The notes: generated by a model from the sequence alone, not told the origin. Positions 6,808 to 15,492 are shown, numbered from the stretch's first letter. The stretch is DNA of 64,000 bases from Flavobacterium yafengii (GCF_030010375.1 NZ_JASCRY010000003.1:310001-374000); one strand, 5' to 3'. Numbers and translations: made by a program.

Positions 6808-9800
6808 ATGTACCTAAACTGTCATTCTTTTCATTCCCTGCGCTACGGCACCATTCCGCTGTTGGATCTTATCCAGCAGGCTGTTGTTTGTGGGGTTAAG
6901 ACAATGGCATTAACGGACATCAACACGGTTACCGGTATCTATGATTTTACTAAAGCCTGTAACGAAGTTGGGATAAAACCACTCGTCGGAATAGAATTTC
7001 GCTGCAACCATCAATTGCGCTACATCGGTTTGGCTAAAAATGCAGATGGGCTCGCCGAAATGAACCGTTTTCTGACCCAACATAATTTTGAAGGTACTGT
7101 CTTACCGTTGGCAGCACCTCCATTTAATAACGTCTGTATTATTTATCCTTTCGAAAATAAGCCAACAGAATTAAAAGACCATGAATTTATAGGTATTGCT
7201 CCAGATCAGCTTCCCAAATTATTTCTTCCCGAATGGAATTCTTGGCTTAGCAAAATGGTGATTTTACAATCAGTCACCTTCCGGACTAAAAGAGAATTTA
7301 ATCTGCATAAAATTCTTCGAGCTATTGATACCAATGTGATTTTGTCCAAATTGACTGTGGACGATTATTGCAAGACCTCAGAAGTAATGATACCTTTGGA
7401 AGAACTGCTTTCAAAATTTGAGCAGTATCCGCAAATTATTGCAAACACGCAGAAAGTGATGAATCTGTGTCATTTTGAATTTGACTTTAAAACTCCCAAA
7501 AACAAAAAATACTATTCCGGAAGTCGGGAAAGCGACATGCAGCTTTTGACGAAATTAGCTCACGAAGGGCTATTCAAAAAATACGGTGCCGATAATCCGC
7601 AAGCGTTAGCAAGAGTCGAAAAAGAATTAAAGGTGATTGACCAATTGGAATTCAGCGGCTATTTCCTAATCACTTGGGACATCATTCAATACAGCATGAG
7701 TCAGGGATTTTTACATATTGGTCGAGGTAGCGGTGCCAACAGTATAGTGAGTTATTGTCTGGGTATCACCGACATCTGCCCCATTGAACTCGATTTGTAT
7801 TTTGAACGTTTCCTGAATGTGAACCGCAAGAGCCCCCCTGATTTTGACATTGATTGGTCATGGAAAGAACGCGATACCATTCTCCGATATATTTTTGATA
7901 CCTACGGTGCCGATCATGTTGCTTTCTGTGGAACTAATGTGGAATTTAAGTACCGCTCCATTTTCAGGGAAGTGGGTAAGGTTTTTGGTTTGCCCAAAGA
8001 GGAATTAGATACTTTGACTAAAAACCCAATGGCGTTACATGATAAAAATCAAATCGTAAAGCTAGTGCAGGAATACGGTATGTTACTCGAAAAATACCCC
8101 AACCAACGCAGCATGCATTCCTGCGGTATCTTAATCTCAGAAGAACCCATTACCAATTACACGCCTTTGGAAATGCCTCCGAAAGGGTTTCCAATAGTGT
8201 TATTCGACATGCACATTGCAGAGGATATCGGTTTTGAAAAGTTTGATATCCTCAGCCAGCGCGGGATTGGTCACATCGATGACAGTGTGAAACTTATTGA
8301 GAAAAATCAGGGGATTAAAGTCGATATCCGAGATACCGCTATATCAAAAAATGAGGCGAAGGCGAATCATTTTCTAAGCCACGGAAAAACCATTGGATGC
8401 TTTTATATCGAAAGCCCCGCCATGCGTGGCTTGTTGCGCCGACTGAAATGTGATAATTATAAGACTCTCGTAGCCGCCTCTTCCATCATACGACCTGGTG
8501 TCGCCCAATCCGGTATGATGAAAGAATACATTTTCCGGCACAACCATCCGGATCGTTTCGAATATTTTCATGACGTTTTTAAGGAACAACTCGGAGAAAC
8601 CTATGGGGTGATGGTCTATCAGGAAGATGTAATCAAGATTGCTTTACATTATGCAGGACTTCCCGCAGCCGATGGCGATATTCTGCGTCGGGCCATGAGC
8701 GGGAAAGGACGTTCCAAAGCAGCACTTCAAAAAGTAAAAGACAATTACTTTGCCTGTTGTGCACAAAAAGGATATCCTGTAAAGTTAAGCGAAGAAATAT
8801 ACCGACAAATTGAATCTTTTGCTGGCTATTCCTTTTGTAAGGCGCACTCCGCTTCTTACGCTGTCGAGAGTTACCAAAGTCTTTATCTTAAGGTTTACTA
8901 CCCTATTGAATTCATGGTAGCGGTAATCAACAACCAAGGTGGTTTTTACCGTACCGAAGTATATGTTCATGAAGCTAAAATGTCGGGGGCGACCATTCAG
9001 AATCCCTGTGTTAACAAGAGCGACTTTGAAACTACGGTTTATGGTACCGATGTCTATTTGGGTTTCATGCATCTGGAAGGTTTGGAAAGTAAACTAGCGC
9101 ATGGTATTGTTAAAGAGCGGGAGGAAAATGGTGGATTAAAATCTTTGGAAGATTTCATCAACCGCATTCCCATAGGTATAGAAGGCATACAGATTTTGAT
9201 TTTTATCGGAGCATTCCGTTTTACCGGTAAAACAAAAAACCAATTGCTGGTAATCGCCAGGCTCATTTTGGTAAACTTTAAACCCGAAAACAGAAATCTG
9301 ATGCTCCTTCAGGAACCAATTAAAGAATACGAACTCCCGATACTGGAGCGCTCCCCTTTTGAAGATGCTTTTGATGAAATCGAACTACTGAGTTTTCCGG
9401 TCTCCTGTACCCCTTTCGATTTATTGCAGACAAAATATCGAGGGGACGTAATGGCGAAAGATTTATTGAGTCACCATAAAAAAACGGTAAAGATGCTGGC
9501 CTATCTCATTTCCAGAAAGCACGTGCCCACCAAAATGGGAACGATGTATTTTGGAACTTGGATAGACGTAGAAGGGGAATATTTCGACACGGCGCATTTT
9601 ACTAAAAGTTTGGAGAAATATCCGTTCCAAGGCGGTGGCTGTTATTTGCTATTAGGAACTGTAGAAGTGGACTACCACTTTCCTACTATTACCATTTCCA
9701 AAATGGTTAAAATGCCATTCATCCCCGATCCAAGATATTCCAACACCAGCGACCGGCAGTATAAAGTACACGAACAGATTCGGGAAGATGTCAGCATGAC

Positions 9801-9864
9801 CCATCGGGCACCATACCCACAGGAACATGAAATCAACCTGCCAAGGTATAAAATGAGTACATGA
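6808..9864 (+). CDS. dnaE2: DNA polymerase III alpha subunit, DnaE2-like (error-prone)
   Basis: A 1018-aa C-family polymerase. It begins with a PHP domain (NCHSFHSLRYGTIPL, LTDINTVTG, KPLVGIEF). It continues with the palm containing GRGSGANSIVSYCLGITD and the catalytic aspartates in PDFDID (Asp345, Asp347, Asp349), then SMHSCGILIS and the fingers region. The C-terminal part is short and ends soon after the OB-like segment. It is shorter than replicative DnaE (about 1150-1500 aa), as expected for DnaE2/ImuC. It lies 4 bases after dinB and must share its transcript. GC is visibly higher than in the operon before the hsdM stub, so the two blocks have different histories. Role: probably damage-induced translesion synthesis. 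Confidence 0.9.
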   Translation: MYLNCHSFHSLRYGTIPLLDLIQQAVVCGVKTMALTDINTVTGIYDFTKACNEVGIKPLVGIEFRCNHQLRYIGLAKNADGLAEMNRFLTQHNFEGTVLPLAAPPFNNVCIIYPFENKPTELKDHEFIGIAPDQLPKLFLPEWNSWLSKMVILQSVTFRTKREFNLHKILRAIDTNVILSKLTVDDYCKTSEVMIPLEELLSKFEQYPQIIANTQKVMNLCHFEFDFKTPKNKKYYSGSRESDMQLLTKLAHEGLFKKYGADNPQALARVEKELKVIDQLEFSGYFLITWDIIQYSMSQGFLHIGRGSGANSIVSYCLGITDICPIELDLYFERFLNVNRKSPPDFDIDWSWKERDTILRYIFDTYGADHVAFCGTNVEFKYRSIFREVGKVFGLPKEELDTLTKNPMALHDKNQIVKLVQEYGMLLEKYPNQRSMHSCGILISEEPITNYTPLEMPPKGFPIVLFDMHIAEDIGFEKFDILSQRGIGHIDDSVKLIEKNQGIKVDIRDTAISKNEAKANHFLSHGKTIGCFYIESPAMRGLLRRLKCDNYKTLVAASSIIRPGVAQSGMMKEYIFRHNHPDRFEYFHDVFKEQLGETYGVMVYQEDVIKIALHYAGLPAADGDILRRAMSGKGRSKAALQKVKDNYFACCAQKGYPVKLSEEIYRQIESFAGYSFCKAHSASYAVESYQSLYLKVYYPIEFMVAVINNQGGFYRTEVYVHEAKMSGATIQNPCVNKSDFETTVYGTDVYLGFMHLEGLESKLAHGIVKEREENGGLKSLEDFINRIPIGIEGIQILIFIGAFRFTGKTKNQLLVIARLILVNFKPENRNLMLLQEPIKEYELPILERSPFEDAFDEIELLSFPVSCTPFDLLQTKYRGDVMAKDLLSHHKKTVKMLAYLISRKHVPTKMGTMYFGTWIDVEGEYFDTAHFTKSLEKYPFQGGGCYLLLGTVEVDYHFPTITISKMVKMPFIPDPRYSNTSDRQYKVHEQIREDVSMTHRAPYPQEHEINLPRYKMST

Positions 9865-9950
9865 TAATTAGTAACACTTTTTCAAGATGATACTTTTCAA
9901 CACTACTATACTAGTGATATGAGATCATGGCAAAAAAAGTTTTTTGACTC

Positions 9951-9981
9951 TTTGAATACAAAAACAAATAAATTAATTTAG
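9951..9981 (+). promoter_or_regulatory. putative promoter of the DUF1810 gene
   Basis: A TTTG at 9951-9954 and TAATTTAG at 9974-9981 are separated by 19 bases. This matches the Bacteroidota -33 TTTG / -7 TAnnTTTG arrangement with one mismatch in the -7 box. The box ends 35 bases before the ATG at 10017. Confidence 0.5.
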
Positions 9982-10016
9982 CCCTGCGATTTTTCAGTGG
10001 CAACATACATAAAAAA

Positions 10017-10466
10017 ATGAGGGACAACAACCAATTAATCCGATTTTTAGAAGCACAAAACCAAGTGTACCTAAAAGCGCTTTCTGAAATAAAAAAAGGT
10101 AAAAAGTACACCCATTGGATGTGGTATATCTTCCCCCAAATGAAAGGATTGGGTTCCAGTGAAACGGCACAGTACTATGGAATCAAAGATTTGAATGAGG
10201 CTACTGCCTATTTACAACATCCCATTCTAGGCAAACATCTGGTTGAAATTGCTACGGAGGTATTGCACATAAAAGGAAAAATAGCAACAGATATATTCGG
10301 AACTCCTGACGATCTGAAATTATTCTCCTGCATGACATTATTTGCAAATGTTGAAAATACAGATCCTGTATTTGCTAAAGTCCTCGATAAATATTTCAAT
10401 GGATTGCAAGATGAAGCTACCCTGCTGTTACTGGTAAAAAACAAATTAAGCAATAACACTCTTTAA
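10017..10466 (+). CDS. DUF1810 family protein
   Basis: A 149-aa soluble protein with the hallmark HWMWYIFPQMKGLGSS segment (about residues 38-53), the YGI-D--EA--YL-HP-LG--L motif and a FGTPDDLKLFSCMTLF block. These are the conserved features of DUF1810. The family is usually about 140-150 aa, so the gene is complete. Its biochemical role is not established and it is often found singly in accessory DNA. Here it stands alone behind its own promoter, between the mutagenesis cassette and a toxin-antitoxin pair on the opposite strand. A short inverted repeat (AGACC ... GGTCT, 10473-10492) follows the stop but lacks a clear T-run. Confidence 0.85.
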   Translation: MRDNNQLIRFLEAQNQVYLKALSEIKKGKKYTHWMWYIFPQMKGLGSSETAQYYGIKDLNEATAYLQHPILGKHLVEIATEVLHIKGKIATDIFGTPDDLKLFSCMTLFANVENTDPVFAKVLDKYFNGLQDEATLLLLVKNKLSNNTL

Positions 10467-10611
10467 CGATACAGACCTATTTTTTTCTGGTCTCGGTGTT
10501 AAAAATATATTTGACCTTCCCAATACGGAACTTATACTACTAGATTTTTTTTACGAAGGAGGAATCGGATCATTATTATAATATCCTGATAAGGGCAACT
10601 GTATAATTAAA

Positions 10612-11262
10612 TTAATCTTCCAGTGGCCCAATAAACTCCATCATATCGAGTTTAATGAGTTCCCAATGTCTTCCTCTGAGGCATAAAGGTTCAAAATCAT
10701 CATCGGCCTGGGTGAAGTCCGTGAATTTCTCTTTCAGTAGTTTCCTGTCATGGGTATAGGGGTATCTTTTTTCATGCAGGACAAACATTTCATTGATTGT
10801 AAAATCATCCTTTAACCTGTCGATATCCCAAAAATCTTTTTTTCTCCCTGTCCTTTGCACCACATCAAGTTTCATGGCTGCAATCTCTGCCTTACTGGCC
10901 AGTCTGAGTCCATTGAACTCTTGTACTTCGTCTATAAAATCATCTGTATAATAAAGATCCAGTTTCACACTCTCTTCACTGCTCCTTCCTACATAATACG
11001 ATTTACCCATGCCCATTGGAGCAATATCCATGCTGTCGACATAAAAATAATTGGCCCTCAGATATGCATCGATCGAGTTGAAATCCAAAGTTCCATATTC
11101 CGCATCACTGAACAGATCGATATCCACAGACATCCTGTGCCCGTAATACAAGCTCAATGCCGTGCCTCCTATGAGTCTAAAAGATTCAAATTCCTTGGCC
11201 TGCATTAAATCCTCTAAAATGGTTTTCAGAAGTGGGGTAACGGTATTGAAATATAATGGCAT
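10612..11262 (-). CDS. AbiEii/AbiGii-type nucleotidyltransferase toxin
   Basis: A 216-aa nucleotidyltransferase. The key motif IGGTALSLYYGHRMSVDIDL (about residues 31-50) gives GG-x-A/T-L-S followed by the metal-binding aspartates D-x-D (Asp47, Asp49). A third acidic residue is likely in VKLDLYY. A later segment, LASKAEIAAMKLDVVQRTGR, is typical of AbiEii-type proteins (KL-A---R---KD--D). Members of this group inhibit growth by transferring nucleotides, often to tRNA, and serve in abortive infection or toxin-antitoxin pairs. It lies 23 bases downstream of an HTH antitoxin-like gene on the same strand, so the pair is a probable type IV-like/AbiE-like module. The partner is not the classical AbiEi, so the antitoxin mechanism is open. 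Confidence 0.82.
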   Translation of the reverse strand: MPLYFNTVTPLLKTILEDLMQAKEFESFRLIGGTALSLYYGHRMSVDIDLFSDAEYGTLDFNSIDAYLRANYFYVDSMDIAPMGMGKSYYVGRSSEESVKLDLYYTDDFIDEVQEFNGLRLASKAEIAAMKLDVVQRTGRKKDFWDIDRLKDDFTINEMFVLHEKRYPYTHDRKLLKEKFTDFTQADDDFEPLCLRGRHWELIKLDMMEFIGPLED

Positions 11263-11285
11263 GGTTTGATTTATGATTTTTTTAT

Positions 11286-11753
11286 TTATGAATTTAGAAT
11301 AGCAGTTACGGTATCTGGACCGTAAAAACGGCTAATCTCCTTTTTTTCTTCTTCATTGCCACGTTCAAAAATTCTTTTGATAACCGCTTTTTTTTGTTGC
11401 TGCCAGTCTATTTTTTTGATGTCCGTATCCCAAAATAAGACTTTTCGAAGCAGGTCTAAATTAGGCTTTTGGTCATTTTTTTGTTGCTTATTTTCTTTCT
11501 TCTTCTCTTGCTCAATATCATAATACACCTGCAAAACCATAAAATAACCTTCCTCTATGGCCAGTACCTTCTCAATCTTACGCGCCAGCGTTATATTCAT
11601 CCTGCGCTTGCCCTTGGTAATAGCCGTCAAGGTTTGTGGGAACTCACCAACTGAAAGCGCAAACTGCCCCTTACGCAAAAGACGTTTTTCCAACTCGCGC
11701 TCCAGTACATAGCCGGGATGGATCCCCTTAATAGTATCAAGTATCGTTTTCAT
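11286..11753 (-). CDS. HigA/VapI-like helix-turn-helix antitoxin of the AbiEii pair
   Basis: A 155-aa protein. Residues 10-70 match the HigA/plasmid-maintenance antidote HTH (GIHPGYVLERELEKRLLRKG, LSVGEFPQTLTAITKGKRRM, LARKIEKVLAI). A charged Lys/Glu/Gln-rich linker comes next, and the C-terminal region ends in an RFYGPDTVTAIL segment. The HTH half should bind DNA and the C-terminal half probably binds the toxin encoded just downstream. A perfect palindrome sits directly upstream of the ATG, which supports autoregulation. Alternatively it regulates only transcription and the toxin is controlled otherwise. Confidence 0.78.
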   Translation of the reverse strand: MKTILDTIKGIHPGYVLERELEKRLLRKGQFALSVGEFPQTLTAITKGKRRMNITLARKIEKVLAIEEGYFMVLQVYYDIEQEKKKENKQQKNDQKPNLDLLRKVLFWDTDIKKIDWQQQKKAVIKRIFERGNEEEKKEISRFYGPDTVTAILNS

Positions 11754-11788
11754 AGTACAAAAGTAAACAATTTTGTTTACACAGTACT
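11754..11788 (-). promoter_or_regulatory. nested palindromic operator of the toxin-antitoxin pair
   Basis: The inner palindrome GTAAACAA-TT-TTGTTTAC (11763-11780) has perfect 8-bp arms. Outer arms AGTAC (11754-11758) and GTACT (11784-11788) form a second, nearly symmetric layer. The complement of 11758-11765 reads TACTTTTG, a Bacteroidota-type -7 box, only 4 bases before the antitoxin ATG. The operator thus covers the promoter, and the transcript would be nearly leaderless. Confidence 0.65.
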
Positions 11789-12057
11789 GTTAAATATATG
11801 CAAACAAGAAAAGTAAGGTTGGGCTAAGATTGTATTTCCACTCGAAACGGACTAAAAGGCAGCTAAGATAGTGTCTCTAGGATGCTGCAAGCGCATAATG
11901 GCTGCGTTGCACTGGCCACCCTACGGGACTTATAGCTCTCCACATCCATAAGCCCCTTATTTCTTGCTTTCTTTTTTTCCGTTTTTTCTTTTGAAAATAT
12001 TTTTTACGGGGACTGGGGAAGAAATCAAAACAGTAGTAATCACAAATTTTTTACATC
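11789..12057. other. GC-richer non-coding leader upstream of ssb/PRTRC block
   Basis: There is no gene here. The stretch from about 11845 to 11965 is clearly GC-richer than the flanks (it includes GCACTGGCCACCCTACGGG) and then runs into a T-rich tract before ssb. Such conserved-looking non-coding blocks sit in front of plasmid/ICE replication and maintenance genes in Bacteroidota. A structured leader RNA, a regulatory site or a mobility site are all possible. I cannot distinguish between them. Confidence 0.35.
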
Positions 12058-12447
12058 ATGGAAATCACAGGACGCATTACAGCAGATGCCACAATTCACA
12101 AAGTGAATAGCGACAAACAGGTGGTTAATTTCAGCATCGCCATCAATGACAGCTACAAACCTAAAAACAGTACCGAGCCAAGGGAAATAGTGACGAATAT
12201 AGACTGTTCGTACTGGCTAAATGCAAAGACTGCCGAGTGGCTCAAAAAAGGAGCACTCGTTCAGCTATTCGGGCGCATTGGACTGAGTGTCTACAACAGT
12301 AGCGATGGCAAGGCTTTGGGTAGACTGACCTTTCACACCAACAGCCTTAAAATATTGGTATTTGCCAAAAAAGTACAGGAAAATAACAACAGCGGTGCAT
12401 CGAGTAACATCGTACAGGAAAAAGAACCTTCTGACATTCCCTTTTAA
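12058..12447 (+). CDS. ssb: single-stranded DNA-binding protein
   Basis: A 129-aa protein with the SSB OB-fold: MEITGRITADATIH at the start, VVNFSIAIND, then the YWLNAKTAEWLKKGALVQLF core and GRIGLSVYNSSDGK. It ends in an acidic tail closing with DIPF, matching the SSB interaction tip. It is short, as in plasmid and conjugative-element SSBs, and it heads a block of PRTRC genes. This is therefore an element-encoded copy, not the chromosomal housekeeping gene. A relatively GC-rich leader precedes it. Confidence 0.9.
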   Translation: MEITGRITADATIHKVNSDKQVVNFSIAINDSYKPKNSTEPREIVTNIDCSYWLNAKTAEWLKKGALVQLFGRIGLSVYNSSDGKALGRLTFHTNSLKILVFAKKVQENNNSGASSNIVQEKEPSDIPF

Positions 12448-12492
12448 TCCTACATGCCAATCTAAAAATCACTAACGCCAAAATACATTATT

Positions 12493-12855
12493 ATGAAAGC
12501 CTTAGAAAAAACAGCCTACCGTACGTACGAGGTAAGTACGGCATTTAACAAAATAATTTTGGGTCATATCGAGAGTTACGATGGTAAGAAGAAAGAAAAG
12601 TTGAGATTGTTCTTGGAAGACCTGCAACACGGCGGTTGCATCAGCGGTATGATAAGTGAATTCATATATCACGCTGACTGTAAAGCATTTTATATTGCCC
12701 ATCTCGAAGACCTTGAGAACATTAAAAATGATTTGGAAGACGGGCTTGGCGAGCCAATACCAAACCGTTTTAAAAGTCCTCATTACACTTTTATGTGTTG
12801 GCTTTGCTTTGAGGAATACTGCTATACTATTTATAGCAGTGTATTTGATAATTGA
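12493..12855 (+). CDS. hypothetical protein associated with PRTRC cassettes
   Basis: A 120-aa soluble protein (MKALEKTAYRTYEVSTAFNK...). It is rich in aromatic residues and Cys near the C-terminus (FMCWLCFEEYCY). No enzymatic motif is visible. It lies between ssb and PRTRC-E on the same strand with short gaps (45 and 27 bases), the place where Bacteroidota PRTRC loci often carry a small conserved protein (I believe a DUF7222-type family, not verified). It probably belongs to the same maintenance operon of a mobile element. Confidence 0.65.
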   Translation: MKALEKTAYRTYEVSTAFNKIILGHIESYDGKKKEKLRLFLEDLQHGGCISGMISEFIYHADCKAFYIAHLEDLENIKNDLEDGLGEPIPNRFKSPHYTFMCWLCFEEYCYTIYSSVFDN

Positions 12856-12882
12856 TTTGAAAATAAATTAAAACGTAAGACA

Positions 12883-13422
12883 ATGGAAACTAATTTTTTT
12901 AAATCCATCATTGCCCTCGAAGTGGCAGGCGACTGGACAATAAACATAGCAAAAGAAACTGCTGACAGACTTATCGTATCGGTACTGTTCTACAACAACT
13001 GCGTTGGCGATGATGCTCGCAAAAAAGTACCGCCCATCCTGCTCAAAGGAACACCGCAGGAACTCGATGATGAATTTTTTCAAGCCATCGAACTGCCCAT
13101 AAAAGAAACGGCTCAATTATTTGCCAATATGGAGCAGTTCCTTAAACAAAAAGAACAGGCAAAAATCACCTCCCAAATGGAAAAGGACAACACCTCCAAA
13201 GCAGACAGGGACAAGAGCGACAAACAGAAACAGTACGAGCAAGCCATGAAAAAAGTGGACGAACTCGAAGCCGATGGCAAATACCGTGAAGCATGGATAA
13301 AAGTCCCGCAGACAGAAATCTATCCCGAACACACAGAAACCATTCGCAACCGTCGGATGGGACTTTCCAAACAGTTTGCCCCTGACCTATTCAATGAACC
13401 CAAAATCCAAGAGCCATGTTAA
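12883..13422 (+). CDS. PRTRC system protein E
   Basis: A 179-aa protein whose first 85 residues match PRTRC-E: METNFFKSIIALEVAGDW, LIVSVLFYNNCVGDDA, then PPILLKGTPQELDDEFF. A charged, Lys/Gln-rich coiled-coil segment (about 85-135) and a C-terminal EADGKYREAWIKVPQTEI part follow. PRTRC (ParB-related, ThiF-related cassette) genes occur on plasmids and ICEs. The role of E is unknown. It overlaps the PRTRC-C start by 7 bases, so the two are translationally coupled. No catalytic motif is visible. Confidence 0.85.
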   Translation: METNFFKSIIALEVAGDWTINIAKETADRLIVSVLFYNNCVGDDARKKVPPILLKGTPQELDDEFFQAIELPIKETAQLFANMEQFLKQKEQAKITSQMEKDNTSKADRDKSDKQKQYEQAMKKVDELEADGKYREAWIKVPQTEIYPEHTETIRNRRMGLSKQFAPDLFNEPKIQEPC

Positions 13423-13634
13423 CAGCCACACATTTAAAAAGGATTTTTTCCTTTAAAGACAAAGAGCAGGATATCAAACTCGCTGACCCGTCCACGACAT
13501 ACAGCCCTGAGGCGGTACTCAATTTTTATGCGCAGACCTATCCTATCCTGACCACAGCCACCATAGAGGGTCCCGTCATTAATGACGATGCCATCCAGTA
13601 CAAATTTGTTGCCCAAATCGGCACTAAAGGATAA
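13416..13634 (+). CDS. PRTRC system protein C (ubiquitin-like beta-grasp)
   Basis: A 72-aa protein (MLTATHLKRIFSFKDKEQ..., then LADPSTTYSPEAVLNFYAQT). The pattern 'L-DP----SPE-V---Y----P-L--A-I-GP' is the signature of PRTRC-C, which has been described as a ubiquitin-like beta-grasp family in the Aravind-group work on prokaryotic ubiquitin relatives. It ends with QIGTKG, a Gly-terminated tail, which is interesting next to an E2-like PRTRC-B. It starts within the 3' end of PRTRC-E. Function in the element is unknown; a conjugation or protein-tagging role is inference. Confidence 0.82.
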   Translation: MLTATHLKRIFSFKDKEQDIKLADPSTTYSPEAVLNFYAQTYPILTTATIEGPVINDDAIQYKFVAQIGTKG

Positions 13635-13637
13635 ACC

Positions 13638-14779
13638 ATGAAAACAAAAACCATAACAGGCAGTATCAGTCTGCCCAAAAATAAAAAGCAATGGAAACTC
13701 TATCAGCAGTTAGGCAAATTTACAAGCGACCTGAACCGTCTGTCCGATGCACAGGAAGTAAAAACAAACCAACCAAAGTCTGCTCCACTCGACCTGTTAC
13801 CGATGGTTTTTTAAGACAGCAATTCCTGCCCTTATTTGAGAGGGACAAGGAACTCCCCGACAAGGCAAGCACCCAAAAGGATTTTTTTGAATCCCTTTCC
13901 ATCCTCACAAGATTGTATGGATTTAAGATAAGCAACGTAACAGACAAACCGTATCCCTACAATATCCTATTGGCGCACCATTATGCACAAAAAGAATTAA
14001 GCGCATCAAGACAGGACATCGAACTGGCAATCCTCGCTGATGATAAAACGGTAAAACTCTTCACCCGTCATACCTACAATACAGACATGACCTTGTACTA
14101 TATTCCTGTCCTGCCCCTGTACAGACTTTTGCAGGACAGGAAGCAAAAACAGAATGTAGAATTATTGCTGTCTGTCTTTGCCTATCTGTACCATATCGCA
14201 GGGATTCCCTATTACAGGGACAACTACAGCGCACTTGCCTATTATTACGAATGTATGGAGGACTGGCTGATGGAAGGTTGGGAAGAAGACGAAACAGACG
14301 AAAAAAACAGTACTAATTTAGAAATCAACAAGGCATCCTTTTATGGGGATATAATACACCGTAAAATATACAATCCGTATCAGCTAAACCAATTCAGACA
14401 GCGCATTGACTGCCACAAACAAAAGAGTTCTTTTGACAGGGAATGCCTGAACATAGCCAAAAAAGCGTACGTACTATTGCAGGATTATCCCAAATACACC
14501 GTTTTCCGTTCGACCTCCAATGCCGAACTGGAAGAGGACGATGGTATCATCAGAGCACAGCAGTACATTTCATTTGTAGCCGAGAACGAGGGCACGCTTT
14601 ATGAAAACATCGCCAGAATGGTCAATGACGAATTCAACGAGTGTTCAGAAATGGAACAGCCCACGCTGATACAGCTATATGACACGCAGAACAATCCCTC
14701 TACTGAGGGACTGGATTTTGAATACCGACTTTTTCCGCTACTTAATGACTTATGTACCCTTTTAAATCAAATTCCATGA
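13638..14779 (+). CDS. PRTRC system protein F, apparently frameshifted near its N-terminus
   Basis: Two frames make up this gene. ATG 13638 opens a natural-looking 58-residue frame (MKTKTITGSISLPKNKKQWK...) that stops at 13814, just after a run of six T at 13807-13812. Adding one T there joins it exactly to the frame FLRQQFLPLFERDKELP..., which stays open to 14779. The 362-aa frame that starts with ATG 13691 covers the same body, but its first 40 residues are Cys/Arg-rich and look out of frame. The body has PRTRC-F features (helical, LLLSVFAYLYHIAGIPYYRD, acidic central loop DEDETDEK-like). So the gene is either broken by a 1-nt deletion, read through by slippage, or a sequencing error. It ends in ATGA overlap with PRTRC-B. 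F's function is unknown. Confidence 0.75.
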
Positions 14780-15492
14780 AAGACATCACCGCCACTTTCG
14801 GAACATTATACCATCCTGTAAAAGCATTTGTGGTCTATCAGAAAAATACATCCGACAAAAGTATCTACGTGGAAGCCTACGATATGGACAAAAATGGCTA
14901 TCCCCTAAACGCGCATCCGCTGAGCGTGCATGAAAGTACCAATCTTGCCAATACCCTCGATACTTCAGAAGAACTCAAACGTAATTTTTTAAAACCGTCA
15001 GGTTTGCTTCCCAAAAATATACTGTACTTGAATCCCGACCAAAATGGCTATGCGATATGGCATACTCCTGCCCAAAAGGTCGATTTGTTTTTCGTGGAGG
15101 CTTTGTGCATTCCAAATGGCAGGGCATCCCTACCGCCCCTGCTTTGGAAAGCCTCTAAAAATACACTGTGGATTTTTGCAATGGATTCCGATGCCGGCAT
15201 CAACGAACTAACCATCCTATCCCATGCTCCTTTTTTTAATCTCTATCAAGATGGCAGGGTCTGCATGGGTACAGTATCGGTCAATATTAAAGCAGATTGC
15301 CTCTTGGAAGAATTTATTGCCCTGTGGCAACAGTATTTCTTCAACAGCTATTTCAGCCACCTGATAGGAGATAAAAGTCCTGTGAAAGGAAACATCATTC
15401 AACTTTGGCAAGGTCTTGTGGGAAGCAAAAAACAATTCCCGATAAAATCCCTGATAAAAAATGGTCTGACAATTAAAAAACTACTATCATGA
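14776..15492 (+). CDS. PRTRC system protein B (E2-like)
   Basis: A 238-aa protein starting MKDITATFGTLYHP. I chose ATG 14776 because it forms the ATGA overlap with the stop of PRTRC-F. An upstream ATG at 14752 would add eight residues. The motif APFFNLYQDGRVCMGTV is strikingly like the active-site region of E2 ubiquitin-conjugating enzymes (HPN-Y-DG-ICL), with a single cysteine. The C-terminal FNSYFSHLIG segment is typical of PRTRC-B. Together with the Ub-like PRTRC-C this suggests a minimal tagging pathway, but the usual ThiF (E1-like) and JAB (PRTRC-A) partners are absent downstream, so the cassette is truncated here. Confidence 0.85.
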   Translation: MKDITATFGTLYHPVKAFVVYQKNTSDKSIYVEAYDMDKNGYPLNAHPLSVHESTNLANTLDTSEELKRNFLKPSGLLPKNILYLNPDQNGYAIWHTPAQKVDLFFVEALCIPNGRASLPPLLWKASKNTLWIFAMDSDAGINELTILSHAPFFNLYQDGRVCMGTVSVNIKADCLLEEFIALWQQYFFNSYFSHLIGDKSPVKGNIIQLWQGLVGSKKQFPIKSLIKNGLTIKKLLS

